From NCBI RefSeq assembly GCF_964275005.1, contig NC_092695.1, forward strand, positions 7,097,832-7,161,831: 64,000 nt of DNA, in the 5' to 3' direction. A program made the translations under genes and the position numbers. Within the stretch, counting starts at the first letter, position 1. Each line of letters opens with the position of its first letter. This document shows, one piece after another, positions 21,254 to 32,763 of the stretch. The notes beneath the pieces are model-generated. The model was not told the DNA's origin, ran no database searches, and saw nothing but the letters and a program-made list of their open reading frames with translations. The stretch is from Diadema setosum (lineage: Eukaryota > Echinodermata > Echinoidea > Diadematoida > Diadematidae).

Positions 21254-22660
21254 TTAAAAAAACATTGTACAAATAAAATGATATCGGTCACAAATACACA
21301 AAATGGAAAAAAAAAAGACGGACCTGTATCTCTATGTATAAAGCACTTATACTGACTACAAACCTAATTAGACTTAAATCCCGGATTGGAATCTCATAGA
21401 AGTAGTTTATTTTCAAAATCCAAAATTGTCAACTTGCCATAGCTTGCGCCCCCCCCCCCCCACCCCACCCCCATTTCTCCCCAAGAGAACTGGTGAAAGG
21501 GGAGAAAAGATGAAAGCGAGAAGATGGATGTGACAGTAAGGAAGAAATGGGGAAAAGAAGAAACGACTGAGAGTATAGTGATTGGTGGGGAGTGGAGGAA
21601 AAACAGGGAGAAGCGTCTGACCGTTATGAAGAATGATTTTATCTGTAATACATTCGAAAAGAATGACATTTGGCTAACTTATGTAATATCTATTCACCGA
21701 AGAATAAAGTCAACTTTATTTCCTCTTTAGGTGTAAAATGAAAATGCCGAGATCATAACTCATTGATTAATTTTGTGCCTCATGACCCCAGACCTGATGT
21801 CAGTGCAGTGTCCTTGATAGAAATTGTCTTCATTTACCCCTGCATCTTATATCTCATGAATTACCTTTATATAAAATGTATGGGTATAATAACTGAGAGA
21901 GACAAGAGCAAAATTTCCCACCGGTGGCGTCACTATTATAAGGAAGTTAATTGATGCCAGAGTACACATTTTTGTCAAAAGATATTAAAAGAATATTGTT
22001 ATCACCATCATCCGATATGTATATAGAGAGAAAGTGACTGTTCCTCTTTTGAATCCTATTGAAGTGGAGTCATTATGTGCAATGTTGGGCGATATGTGAA
22101 AATGATATATGGGTAAACTTATAGGCCCTATATTTTGACTCCGTGTTTTGTACAACGGTTTACCTTAAAGGACAGACATGGCCCTCAAGGTTCGCAAAGA
22201 ATTAAACATTATTATTTGTTGTAAATGCAATTTATTTGTGACCAATAGATACTAAATTAGAAATAAGAATCAATCATATCATAACGTAATATTTGGAAGT
22301 TTCCATTCAAGAGTTGGGATTGACCACAATGGATGATTCTTGCCACCTATAGCTATTGATGGAAGAATGTCGTTAACTTCATAAACTGTGCATGCCGTCT
22401 GGCAATAAAAGCCTGGTTACATTTTTATTCGTTTGTTATTGTGCTTGTTTCAAATTCGATCAGCTACCAGGCATGCTCATCAACCCACTATATCATGGAT
22501 GAACGCACACAGACCCTATATAGCTCCGACTGTATCCCCCCCCCAAAAAAAAAAAAAATGTCATAATGATTCTGACGCGCCATAGATCGCTTTATGACGA
22601 TTCCTGCTATATTCTTTGTTATAAGACGACCATTTACCAGCGCCTTAACTAAGAATAAGC
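21254..22660. other. Intergenic, no gene seen
   Basis: Contains G/C runs at 21450 and 22536-22558 (C run followed by A run) and otherwise unrecognised AT-rich sequence. Confidence 0.35.
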
Positions 22661-23273
22661 CTGCATATAAGCGGTTATTTTCGCGAGGGTTTAATTTTCG
22701 CGAATTTCGCGAATCACAATTGGATCGCGAATTTAAAGGGACTGTACAGTTCTCGTTGAGGTGAGGATTTAGCTTGTAGTGTTTTGCGAGATATTCAGAA
22801 ACCACTCCGAGGATGTCAAAGAGGATACAATTCTAACGGTAATCTAAAGTTTATTTGATGAAAATCGGTTATGAAATGACTGAGATATCCAAAAACAAGG
22901 TGAAACAAAGACATCCTAATGAATTAAAGGCGTGGCCTGTCGCCTTGCTTTTTTTTATATTTCGACCATTTGAAAACCAATTTTCATCAAATAAACGTTG
23001 AATCCTTAAAATTACATGCTCTTTTATTATTTCATAAGAGGTTTCTCATTATCTCACTTATAGGAATGGGATAGCCCTGAATCCTCCCCTCAACTAGTAC
23101 TGTACAGACCCTTTAACAACACGCGAAAATGTCGCCATGCACTATCGAAAAATAGGGTAACAATGCATGTAAGATATTAAAGCGTTGGTGTCAATTTGCG
23201 AAAACAACATCTCGCGAAAATGTCTGTAACCCTCTAATTCGCGAAAATATCTGTACGCGAAAATAATATACAG
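22661..23273. mobile_element. TA-target MITE, CTGTA family, split by family A
   Basis: The outer pieces 22661-22736 and 23113-23273 match copy 2 at 2359 (TTATTTTCGCGAGGGTTTAA, then AAAACAACATCTCGCGAAAA, GTCTGTAACC, AATATCTGTACGCGAAAAT). The right end is CAG/TA; the left end is decayed. Confidence 0.75.
22737..23112. mobile_element. TTAA-target foldback MITE family A, inside a CTGTA element
   Basis: Perfect TTAA duplication (22733-22736, 23113-23116) around AGGGACTGTACAGTTCTCGT and AACTAGTACTGTACAGACCCT-type arms. 376 bp. Confidence 0.9.
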
Positions 23274-25380
23274 TACATACTTAAGACTATCGTGCAGTTT
23301 CGCAGTGATGGGAGAACTTGGAAATTATGTATATTGTATATTTCGGTACAATGACCCACACTTTTTTTTTTTTAAATCAAGTGATATCAGCGAAAGTCTA
23401 TATATGAACAGTATATTGTGCAATGAACTGATTTAGTATACCTATACAAACATTTTTATACTTTTATATTTTATTCAATCATTATAATTATTCATATTAT
23501 AATCACATTATTGTACACACACATACTCCTGTAAAGAGAGAGAGGGGAGGGAGAAAGGAGATGTTGGAAAGAGATGAAACAACTAAAGTTAGTGTGTCGC
23601 ATTTAAATGCAGGACATCGTTTCTTCGGTTTGAATTTTAAGCTATATAACATCATTATTATTAAAATAAAATAGCCCCACATTTTCAAATTTCCCATACG
23701 GCATTTGAAGCTATGGGATGCATGGCAGAGGCCAAGCTATTATGTAACCATTGTATTTTCCCCCGCCAGTGCCCGCCCTTGTAGATCGCTATCCTCCCCG
23801 GTGCACATTCATTGGTCCAAATCAGAAATCCGCGTGGTACTCCAACATTTCAACATGAATTAAAAAAAAAAAAAAGTTGACCGTAAACTCGTTAATGTAG
23901 ACATTTTTTTTTTCTTTTTGATACAAGTTCGAACGTTTTGAATATGATATCTGCTCGCCTTATGCAGTTCCTCGGATCCTGTTCTGGTTCAGTTATCTTC
24001 GTTATTAGGGTTTTTTGTTAGATGTCTGTCTGTTTGTTTGTTTGTTTGTTTTTGTTTTTGTTTTTGTTCTTGTTGTCGTAGTTCACGTAAGTTGTTGATG
24101 CTCTTGCTGTTGTGGGCGGCAGTAACGCTCGTCAGAAGCGTAAGTATACATAATATTATGTAGTACTGGTATAGTTTACATAAAGTATATCATAATGACG
24201 TTTATAAAAATTCATCAGCGATCACCATCTCTGTGAAACGAATGTTGTGCCCATCTATTAACCTGACATGCACACTATAAGTCTATATACATTAATAGTA
24301 TTTATATTTTGATGGATCGTTTGTTTTAGGACTTTTCTCGTTTCCTTAGTAGAGTGTGCATGATTGTTCGATCAGAGAGGAGTATACCATAGTATTTAAT
24401 ATTCATAACCACCTCCCTGATGCGATCACCAGCATGCTAAACGCAACTGTTATGTGAATGTAAATCAAGAGATTTGGTATAACCTTTTGCAGAGTAAGCA
24501 GACGGTTCGGTAAAGAGTTTGATTATCATACTCAAGATACGTAAACTTTTGCCAAATGGGCTTTGGGCACTGCAGCCCCGCGCTATTTCCTGCCGCCAGT
24601 TTCAAATTTGGAGGATGGCTCGCAGACGGCAGACGTAACGAAGTACATAATGGCTGGGAGTTTGTTGTCGAGCCGCCGACAGTCGCGTGTGTGTTGCGTG
24701 TTGTTATCACTTATTCTCAGGTCAAGGCTTGCAGATATTAATGACTATAATTATCTATGCACTCCCACGTCAGTTCAAGCACAGTTTGCGAACTTTACAT
24801 AACCCCTGTGCATGGATATCGCATGCTACTCAATTGACCACTAGGCTACTCAGTATATGACGGCATGTCAATTTGATTTGCCAATTCTATAAAATACATC
24901 GATTATCATGCAGTGAACAATCCCATACAAAGAAAAAAGAAATGGAAAGGAAACTAGTAGTGAACCGTTAGTGCAGGGCTACACAGAAAGATCTGTCCGA
25001 GTATCCGGAGGAGTCTTTTGTTTTTTGGACGTTATCGCTCTCTTCCAGAGACAATAAGGAGGGGATCCGTGAAGCCAGACGCAGTCTCCGCTGAACATAT
25101 CCCCGACGACCAAATACAGACCGATCTTTTGGTCAAGTGCAGGGCATGCATTATTTGTTCTGTAATCACGAATCTCATATAGTAACAATGTATGCCATTA
25201 CCAGCATCATAATGACCAATTGGAATTGTAAGGCCTATTGACTTCAAGCAACTCTATTCTTGTTTTTATAATGGTGTTTTGGGGGGTTATTAAAGTATTT
25301 TCATTGTCAGAAAATCCACCCCGCTATAAACCATAAGCTACTGCAAAGCGTAAAAGTATATTTTTGCGATTGTTGGGTAA
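23274..25380. other. Intergenic, no gene recognised
   Basis: Contains (GTTT)n at about 24030-24070. Open frames at 24556-24802 have no recognisable domain. The stretch 24540-24720 is CpG-richer but without clear exon signals. Confidence 0.35.
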
Positions 25381-25382
<2 letters not shown>

Positions 25383-25412
<30 letters not shown>

Positions 25413-25453
25413 CTTCTTCTTCTTCTTTTTTTTTTTTGGGGGGGGGGGGGGGA
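25383..25453. repeat. (TTC)n followed by T run and G run
   Basis: About 15 TTC units, then about 13 T and about 15 G. A pure pyrimidine-to-purine mirror tract capable of triplex structure; reading frames over it are artefacts. Confidence 0.9.
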
Positions 25454-25899
25454 GGGAGTCTTTGTACAGTAAGCCAGTTCGTAATTGGGGGTAATTCTGC
25501 AGTGCACATTTCCCAAACGACTTTCTGTTTCTTAGTTGGTTAGGTCACCTGGCATTGCCAAGCGACAGGAGTGCCCGCCATATGGAATTCCTGTGTCCAA
25601 ATGCTCACATGATGGTGATGATTGTGATGATGATGATGATGATGATGATGGTTAAAGCAAAAAAGAAAATGTAGAATACTGAAAATATAGGCTTCTAATG
25701 GTGTTACTGTATAATTATGATAATGATGATAACGTACAAGGATGTATGCCCTGATCTTAATACATTGTATGTAGATGAAAAATAACATGATGCAGTAATG
25801 GTTGCAGGTAAAATGAAATTTTCCAAATGGCTTGAAAGAGACTAGAGGCTTTAACAAAACAAGAAAAAAAGACGACGGAAACACCGAACACCAAAATCC

Positions 25900-26272
25900 C
25901 AAAATATCGCGATGTGTTTGCGTATAGGCAACACACCGGGCGGGGGCGGCGAAACCCTTTGCTTCAAGGGGAAACTCCGGGCTGGCCGCCCCGTCTGTGA
26001 AGGTCTGGCATTCTCGAATCCAGGTGCGTGCGCCGCTGCTTTGCTGTACTTATCACTCCGCAAGCGCGTAAACTGGCATGCAGTTTACAACTGTATACCA
26101 TGGAGCTCTATGTGTATACAGTGTACTCGTGATACACTGTATACATGTGTGTACGATCGCGATCCTACGAACGCGAGCGTGACTGACCTCTAACGTAACG
26201 TGTTTGTAGTGGGTACACGAACTATTCCCTTACTGAGTATACGGTTGTATGCCAACTCGACAGCTATTATTG
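25900..26272 (+). promoter_or_regulatory. CpG-rich region with a possible noncoding first exon
   Basis: 25905-26230 has many CpG sites (CGGGCGGGGGCGGCG, GGCCGCCCCG, TACGATCGCGATCC) against an AT-rich background. It ends with a strong donor ATTATTG/GTAAGTG at 26272/26273. It may start a transcript running rightward; no coding frame or partner exon can be fixed. Confidence 0.35.
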
Positions 26273-27344
26273 GTAAGTGAATATGATTTTATGATTGGAA
26301 ATTGGATTCGTTGAGTAAAGTTAATGAGATTTCGTATGAAGTGCTTCCCGATTATGGTCTGTGTTTATTTTCGAGCGTGAAATCGCCTCGTGAACTAGAC
26401 CTACCTAGTCACAATCTTGGATTCGGAGGCAGTAGCTGACAACGTGATTCTGTAGCCTATCCTTTGCTACACAAAAATAAACTTAAAAAGATGGTAGTGG
26501 TGAGTGGTTGTCTAAAACGCCCTGGTGCAGCCCAGCTAGAAAGCCTTATTTGGTTGAAGCTGAAGTTGAAAGTGCTGCATGCTGTAGTATCTTGGGCAGA
26601 CAGTGTCAATAATAACAACGTCATGAATAACGTTGTGCCCGAAAATTGTTTCTGCCTTGCTTATTTTATGATGTTGTGTGAGTGTCATGATTAACGTGTA
26701 ATCATGATAATTTACATCAATGACATGTTGATCTTGTCAGTCTTGAGAAAGACAGGCTCGGACTCAGAGTCTGACTGCGACTGAACCGGAGAATGACGGT
26801 GGTAAATGTGTCACTCTGACTATAAGACTCGATAATGTACATGTATTACCGTTTAAATTGTGGGTAACACTTCAAATTGTATATTAAATAGACACTGTCA
26901 CTGCTGTGACTGGGTCTAGCGCAAGCTATTAACCTGCATGTACTCGAGTGTAAACATACCACTCCAGTTGTATAATGTAAGCAACATGCAGCAGTCACCA
27001 TACTATTTTTTTTTTTTTTGGGGGGGGGGGGGGCTTGTTACTACTTCTATGTAGAACCTACATGTACAACTGTCAGTAGGCCCTATGTGTTATAGAACTT
27101 GGTATGCTTTCAGCCCACTATACGACTCACGACCTTACGACTATTAAACACAACAGACTGTGGATCCAAAATAAATCACAATACTTACCCTCAAAATAAA
27201 CACACTTGTTTATTTCAGATCCAAAGTCTGTCAGTCGTATACAGTAGTCATGAGTCTTATAGGGTGCGGCAGGCTTTAATATATTATACAGGACACTACA
27301 GACCAGTATCACGAAAATAGGTAATAATATATTGCACTTGTCCT
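26273..27344. other. No gene recognised
   Basis: Contains a T-run to G-run junction at 27006-27033. Otherwise AT-rich and unassigned. Confidence 0.35.
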
Positions 27345-27456
27345 AATTCATAACTTTTGAACGGATTGTCTGATTTTCCTCAAACTCTCACCGATGTGTT
27401 CTGCTAATATTGCTGCATTCACTAAACCCGCATGTCTATGAAGGTGAACTTGTCCT
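27345..27456. mobile_element. TTAA-target MITE family B, right end only
   Basis: AATTCATAACTTTTGAACGG through GGTGAACTTGTCCT followed by TTAA (27457-27460) matches the right terminus of the full copies at 29314, 36783 and 42896. The left half is absent. Confidence 0.7.
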
Positions 27457-27880
27457 TTAATCTTCTTATGTTTAGAGAAATACATGGTAATTATTGCATA
27501 AGAACTGCAGTGTTTGCATGTGCCATCTTTAAAGTTCATCTCAGTAATCAGCAGGTTTCTGCTCATGACACACTTTTATGAGGCCTCTTTAAACATTGGC
27601 AAACATTGAATTCCAAAACTGAAGTTTTAGGGGAGTTTTATGTTTGTTTGCTTGCTTGCTTGCCCTCAAAACCTCCAGAACAGCTTTTTTGGTAAGTAGT
27701 GTTTATGCCTTGGTCATTATGGTACTGTAGAGCATGCAGAATCTCCAAGAATGTGCAGGGTGTGAATGCAAAGAGTAATATGCCAGTTAATATACAACCA
27801 TAAAGCCGGAATGCACCCAAAATGGGGAGAGTCACATTCTCTACCAGTGAGAGTTGAGGGTGTATTTCACATGGGCAAAA

Positions 27881-27915
27881 ACAAACAAACAAACAAACAA
27901 ACAAACAAACAAACT
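27881..27915. repeat. (AAAC)n microsatellite
   Basis: About nine AAAC units. Confidence 0.9.
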
Positions 27916-27960
27916 TGCTACAAACAAATATGGCATTACAGTAGACTGACAGAGTTTTAA

Positions 27961-28341
27961 AGGGACTGTACAGTACTGGTTGAGGTGGGGATTCATGTTT
28001 TGAACATTCCTAAGTGAGATAATGAAAAGCCTCTTTTGAAATATGAAAGAGCATGTAATTTTAAGAAGGATTCAATGTTCATTTGATGAAAATTGGTTTT
28101 CAAATGGCTGAGATATCCAAAAATGTGCTAATAATAAAAGGCGACATGCCACAACTTTATTAGGATCTCTTTGTTTCACCTTGTTTTTGGATATCTCGGC
28201 CATTTCAAAACCAATTTTCATCGAATAAACTTTTGATACCCCTTAGAACTGCATTCTTTGACATCTCATAGAGTGGTTTCTGAATATCTCGCAAAACGTT
28301 AAAAGCTAAATCCTCACCTCGACCAGAACTGTACACACCCT
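27961..28341. mobile_element. TTAA-target foldback MITE family A
   Basis: TTAA at 27957-27960 and 28342-28345. The left end AGGGACTGTACAGTACTGGT and the right end CGACCAGAACTGTACACACC + CT are inverted. 381 bp, very similar to the copy at 20871. Confidence 0.92.
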
Positions 28342-28469
28342 TTAAAGATGCAACACAGAATTGTGTGTTTTCACTGAGCTAGTTACCTACAGTAGTAGCT
28401 TCCCTCAAAAGTCAGTATCTTGAGATGGATTTTCTTTTGGGGGGTGGGGGCTGCTATCATATGAATGTC

Positions 28470-28662
28470 CAGTATATTCAACTTTCTCATTGATGTCCAC
28501 TTAACTGTGTAGAGAGAATCATTGTTAAGAGATCATCTTGCTCAAGTACACAAATGTGTTTGTGTCAGCTCAGCTAGGACTTGAACCAGGGGCCCATTTT
28601 TTATTGAAAGTGTAGTGAGCAATCCATTAATCTAGACCACAGCACCTTGGCAGTCAGACAGC
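28470..28662 (-). mobile_element. tRNA-derived SINE (minus strand)
   Basis: On the minus strand an A-box-like TGGTCTAGATTAATGG (28639-28624) is followed by a perfect B box GGTTCAAGTCC (28587-28577) and a SINE-like body. The 3' end is not clearly bounded. Confidence 0.6.
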
Positions 28663-29313
28663 TGTTCTATACAATGTAGGTGTGATCACTTGAAGAAGTT
28701 AAAGACGCTTACCCTAATTGCATTTTCAAGCTGTTCACTGTGGTATCACCTTCATTGAAGAATTAACAAAAGAAATAAAATGTACCAAAGTTGCTATGAT
28801 GTGCTGGCAGCTGTAAAAGTTATGAAATGAGTGTCTTTAATGCACAGTGCTGGTACACGTACAGTGTATATGTTGTGTAGGCTGAAAGCTATTGTATGTT
28901 TGATCTCGGAGTATCCAATTCTAAAATGCTATTTCAAGTCAATTCAATTCATGGTTTATTCAATCATCTTTGCAGCTGAGTGGCTGCATTGGGATTATTG
29001 TGTGTACATAGTAAAATGACATAAGAATAGTTTAACATAATTTCATCAATTAAAACACAACATATAAAACATAAAATAAACTATTCAAATTATACTTTGT
29101 TTTAAATATAAAATCTAATAAATTCATATTGCAAAATATCATCATACAGTTTTAAATAATATGAGTGTGTCACAAAATAAAAACTGAATAAACTCAGCAA
29201 TCTGAACCAGATATGAGAACATAACAATGAACCAAGTTAAAAAAAAATGCTAATGTTACAATGTCAAACATCATAAAATATTCCTCATACAATGTATCCA
29301 ATCACCTATTTAA
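28663..29313. other. No gene recognised
   Basis: A very AT-rich stretch after TTCAATTCAATTCATGG at 28939. It could be the tail of an old retroposon but no ends are defined. Confidence 0.3.
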
Positions 29314-29867
29314 AGGACAAGTCCACCTTCATATACATGTACATGTGGATTGAGTGAATGCAACAATATTAGTAGAACACATCAGTGAAAGTTTGAGGAA
29401 AATCCGACAATCCGTTCAGAAGTTATGAAGTATCTGTGCAACCACTGCTGGATTAGAAGACTACTATAGTGTATGATGTCACATGCGTACATTGATATAA
29501 GGAAACTAAAAAGAGAATTTCATAAAACTTTACTTTTTGAATAAAGTGCACATTTTTTCGACTTGTCACTGACGTATGTTAAGGGTAATATTACTCCCCC
29601 TGCCTTCTGAAAGGCAGAAGTTGCTTGTTCTTTTGTTATGCGAGAAAAGTGAAAATATGTTGAATTTTCTTTATACTTTCTTTATAACGTACACATGTGA
29701 CATCACAAGCTATAGTAGTCTTCTCATCCAGCCGTGACTGAGCAGAAACTTAAAAAATTCATAACTTTTGAATGGATTGTCCGATTTTCCTCAAACTCTA
29801 ATGGAATTGTTCTACTAATATTACCACATTCACTCAACCCACATGTCTATGAAGGTGAACTTGTCCT
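29314..29867. mobile_element. TTAA-target foldback MITE family B
   Basis: TTAA at 29310-29313 and 29868-29871. AGGACAAGTCCACCTTCATA at the left and GAAGGTGAACTTGTCCT at the right are inverted. Inner arms carry GTTTGAGGAAAATCCGACAA and its inverted partner. 554 bp. Confidence 0.9.
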
Positions 29868-31605
29868 TTAAAAGTATAATTAGGTGTACATATGGTGTGC
29901 ATAATTACAAAAGTTGTATGTTGCGAATGAGAGTGAAGGAGTTAACTGGCAGTCTCAGTCACTACATTTACAGGCAAGAGGGTCAAGGATGGACTGGACA
30001 TTACTCAGTAACAGAGCTGCAGAGAGTGAATATTCTTCAGAGAACTAGACCTTGAAGGAGACTGAATAAAATGTGTGTGTATGCTATACCAATTGTCAAA
30101 GTCTCTGTTTGAATCTTCTTTATTGACAAGAATCAATAATTGAACCATAGTACGGGTTGTAATCTGCATTTGTCGCTTTGTAGAAAAGCTGTCTGTCATT
30201 TGTCTCAATAAAGTAATGAAATGTAAATATTCTTTTGTCTTTTTGTCATCATTTCTAATAAAGCTTTTCTTGTAACCACCACAACATCATGATCACTGTT
30301 TTGTTCACAGACTTTTTAACAAAGGCTTCCTCAAATGTCCTTGTAATTGTATTTCTTTCAATAGTCTCTCCCGATACTTTGATGGGTGTCAGTCCTTTTT
30401 CGGGATTTCTGTAAACACTTTCATCGTTACACTTCTCATCCCAGACATTCTTTATCATCACACTCCCCATATCTCCTGTTGAACACTTTCATAACAATAC
30501 ACTGTATTTTATTTGTAATGTCTTGTCTTGACTACTCTTGTAATTATGATTTCTTGTCATTTTTATTTTTGTTAAGTGCCACACCCTATGTCAGCTTCCA
30601 TTCAGCAACAACAAAAATGCATTGATGAATTCAACAGCAAACATTCCTTTAAAATCAGACAGAAGATAAGAAAGTTTAAGAACTTTAGATTTTCAAATTT
30701 GTTCCTGAAACATCACATGTACATATTAAATGAGGCGGTGGTGTTCCTTTGCCTTGCAAGTCTTCCTTGGTCTATGACCAAATATTTCACTAAAATGTAG
30801 TTCAGAACCTATTCATTCCACAGAAATGAAATATTTCTGCAATTGCAAATTTCATACAAGGATTTTTCAGAAGGATGATGACAGGAGGGAAAAAAAAAAG
30901 TATATGACATCTAATCCCAAGAGAATGAGCACGGGCATTTCATCTTTCATGTCCTTTCTAAGATTATGCTCTGAGCAATGGAGGATGAGAAAGGAAGTAG
31001 TGAGGAAATATATCAGAGAAATTGCAAATTATGTCAATGTAGGTCTAGTAGGAAATCATACCAGCTTTCAATGGCACATTTACAACATCTGACAAATTTT
31101 GAGAGGAGAAAAAAAAATAAGGCAGGGAGAAGATATTGATCATTGAAAATCTAATAAGTATAAAGGAAAAAATGCCATTCGACAGTGATTTGCATGTCGA
31201 AGAGTTTTACACATTTGCTTGTGAACATATGTAAGTTATACAGTGGCTCAACTGTAATTCAAGAAAAAGCAGGCAAAAGATGAACAGAAAACAAGTTCGT
31301 TGGAGCCATGCAAAAATCTGACATGAAAATAAGTTATAAGATGTCAAAATCTCACTTCTTGTCATGGAACAGTCAAGTACAGGCACTATTATGTACATAA
31401 ATTACATGAAATTATTTTTTGATTTGTGTTTTTTGTCTTCATAGTTCTTCCATGGCTTTCTACTTAGTGTAAAAACAGCAAATACAGCAACCCAGAAAGG
31501 GAAAATACATACACTTTAGAGCAAACTAAAGCAAATCCATCAACAAAAGTTTCATCCAAGTGAGACATTTATCATAAGAGTTAAAGTCATTGAATTTTCA
31601 GTATA
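29868..31605. other. No gene recognised
   Basis: AT-rich, with several short open frames lacking any domain. No element ends found. Confidence 0.35.
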
Positions 31606-32099
31606 CTGTATGTCCCCCCCCAAAAAAAAAAACCAAAACAAAACAAAACAATACAAAACAAATAGAATGGGACCCTCCGTTGTGATAACTTTAAAAATAG
31701 TGAATCAATCCAAATACAATTTCAGGGTACGGAACTATAACTCATTGCCCACATCTTACAGAAAACCCCATTCGATTTGCTTCAGTGGTCAAAGAGAAAT
31801 GAGGAAATTTCTAGAGCATGTCAGGAATCTCTTCCCTCCAAGTTCTGTCTATTGTGTTCACACACAAGAGCATCCAAGTGCTAAACTTGAAAGAATCAGA
31901 CTCATGACATGCTTTACAACAATCCACATTTCTCTGTGACCACTTGACCAAATTGAATGGGGTTTTCTGCAAAATAGAGCCAAGATGTAAGACCCTGAAG
32001 TAGCATCATTTAGACAGTTAAATCATGTTTGGTGTTATCAATGCGAAAATCTGATTGAATTTTTTTTTTTTTTTTTTTTGGGGGGGGGGGGACATACTG
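31606..32099. mobile_element. TA-target MITE with C-run/A-run terminal repeats
   Basis: TA (31604-31605, 32100-32101) flanks CTGTATGTCCCCCCCC + A run at the left and T run + GGGGGGGGGGGGACATACTG at the right. An inner inverted pair is ACCCCATTCGATTTG...TGGTCAAAGAGAAATG against CATTTCTCTGTGACCA...AATTGAATGGGGT. 494 bp, non-coding. Confidence 0.8.
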
Positions 32100-32101
32100 T
32101 A

Positions 32102-32763
32102 CAGTTAATGTGTAGTTCTGCATATTATTTTCACAAAATGGAAATGAAAATAGTGTACACATTTCTTAAAATCCTAATAGTAATGACATATTTCCTTTCT
32201 GTTTGTTTGTTTGTTTTTTAAGTAGCTTGAACATAGCATAGAGCTTTTACTTGACAATTTTCAGCACTGCTTATGCAGTATACTCCCTATTCATTGGCAC
32301 ATGCAAGTTATGTGTGAGCTGATCACCAGAACACTCAGTTAAAGAATTTATAGAAATTCTATGACACGATGGTCGGCTTTCATTCCAGTCATTCCCAACA
32401 CTAAGCCTGGTTTGCAACTTTTAAGTACATTGTCAGTATAGCATCTTGAGATGATAGTCACCTGGAGGGTTCATAGGAGTGAGCCCACTGAAATTGTCCC
32501 CCAAAACTGTGATGATTGTTGATAATTTCTTTGTCTTAGAATTAATATCTTAAAATTGAATCATGATCACTGCAGCTTATGAAGCATGTCAAACTATTGC
32601 CATAATTGTTTTTGTATGTCTATACTTAATGAACCTTTCAGTTATTTTATATTATATTGTATTATCTTATAAGGTTTTTTTTTTTTTAACAAAGTGCAAT
32701 TTCCACTTCAGGTGTAAGTGTCTTAGATCTATACAATGCACATCTTCTAGATTAGAAACAATT
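32102..32763. other. No gene recognised
   Basis: AT-rich sequence between two element copies. Confidence 0.35.

Noticed and set aside
25307-25516. Poly-Arg and poly-Glu frames
   Set aside because: Translation of the (TTC)n and G-run tract.
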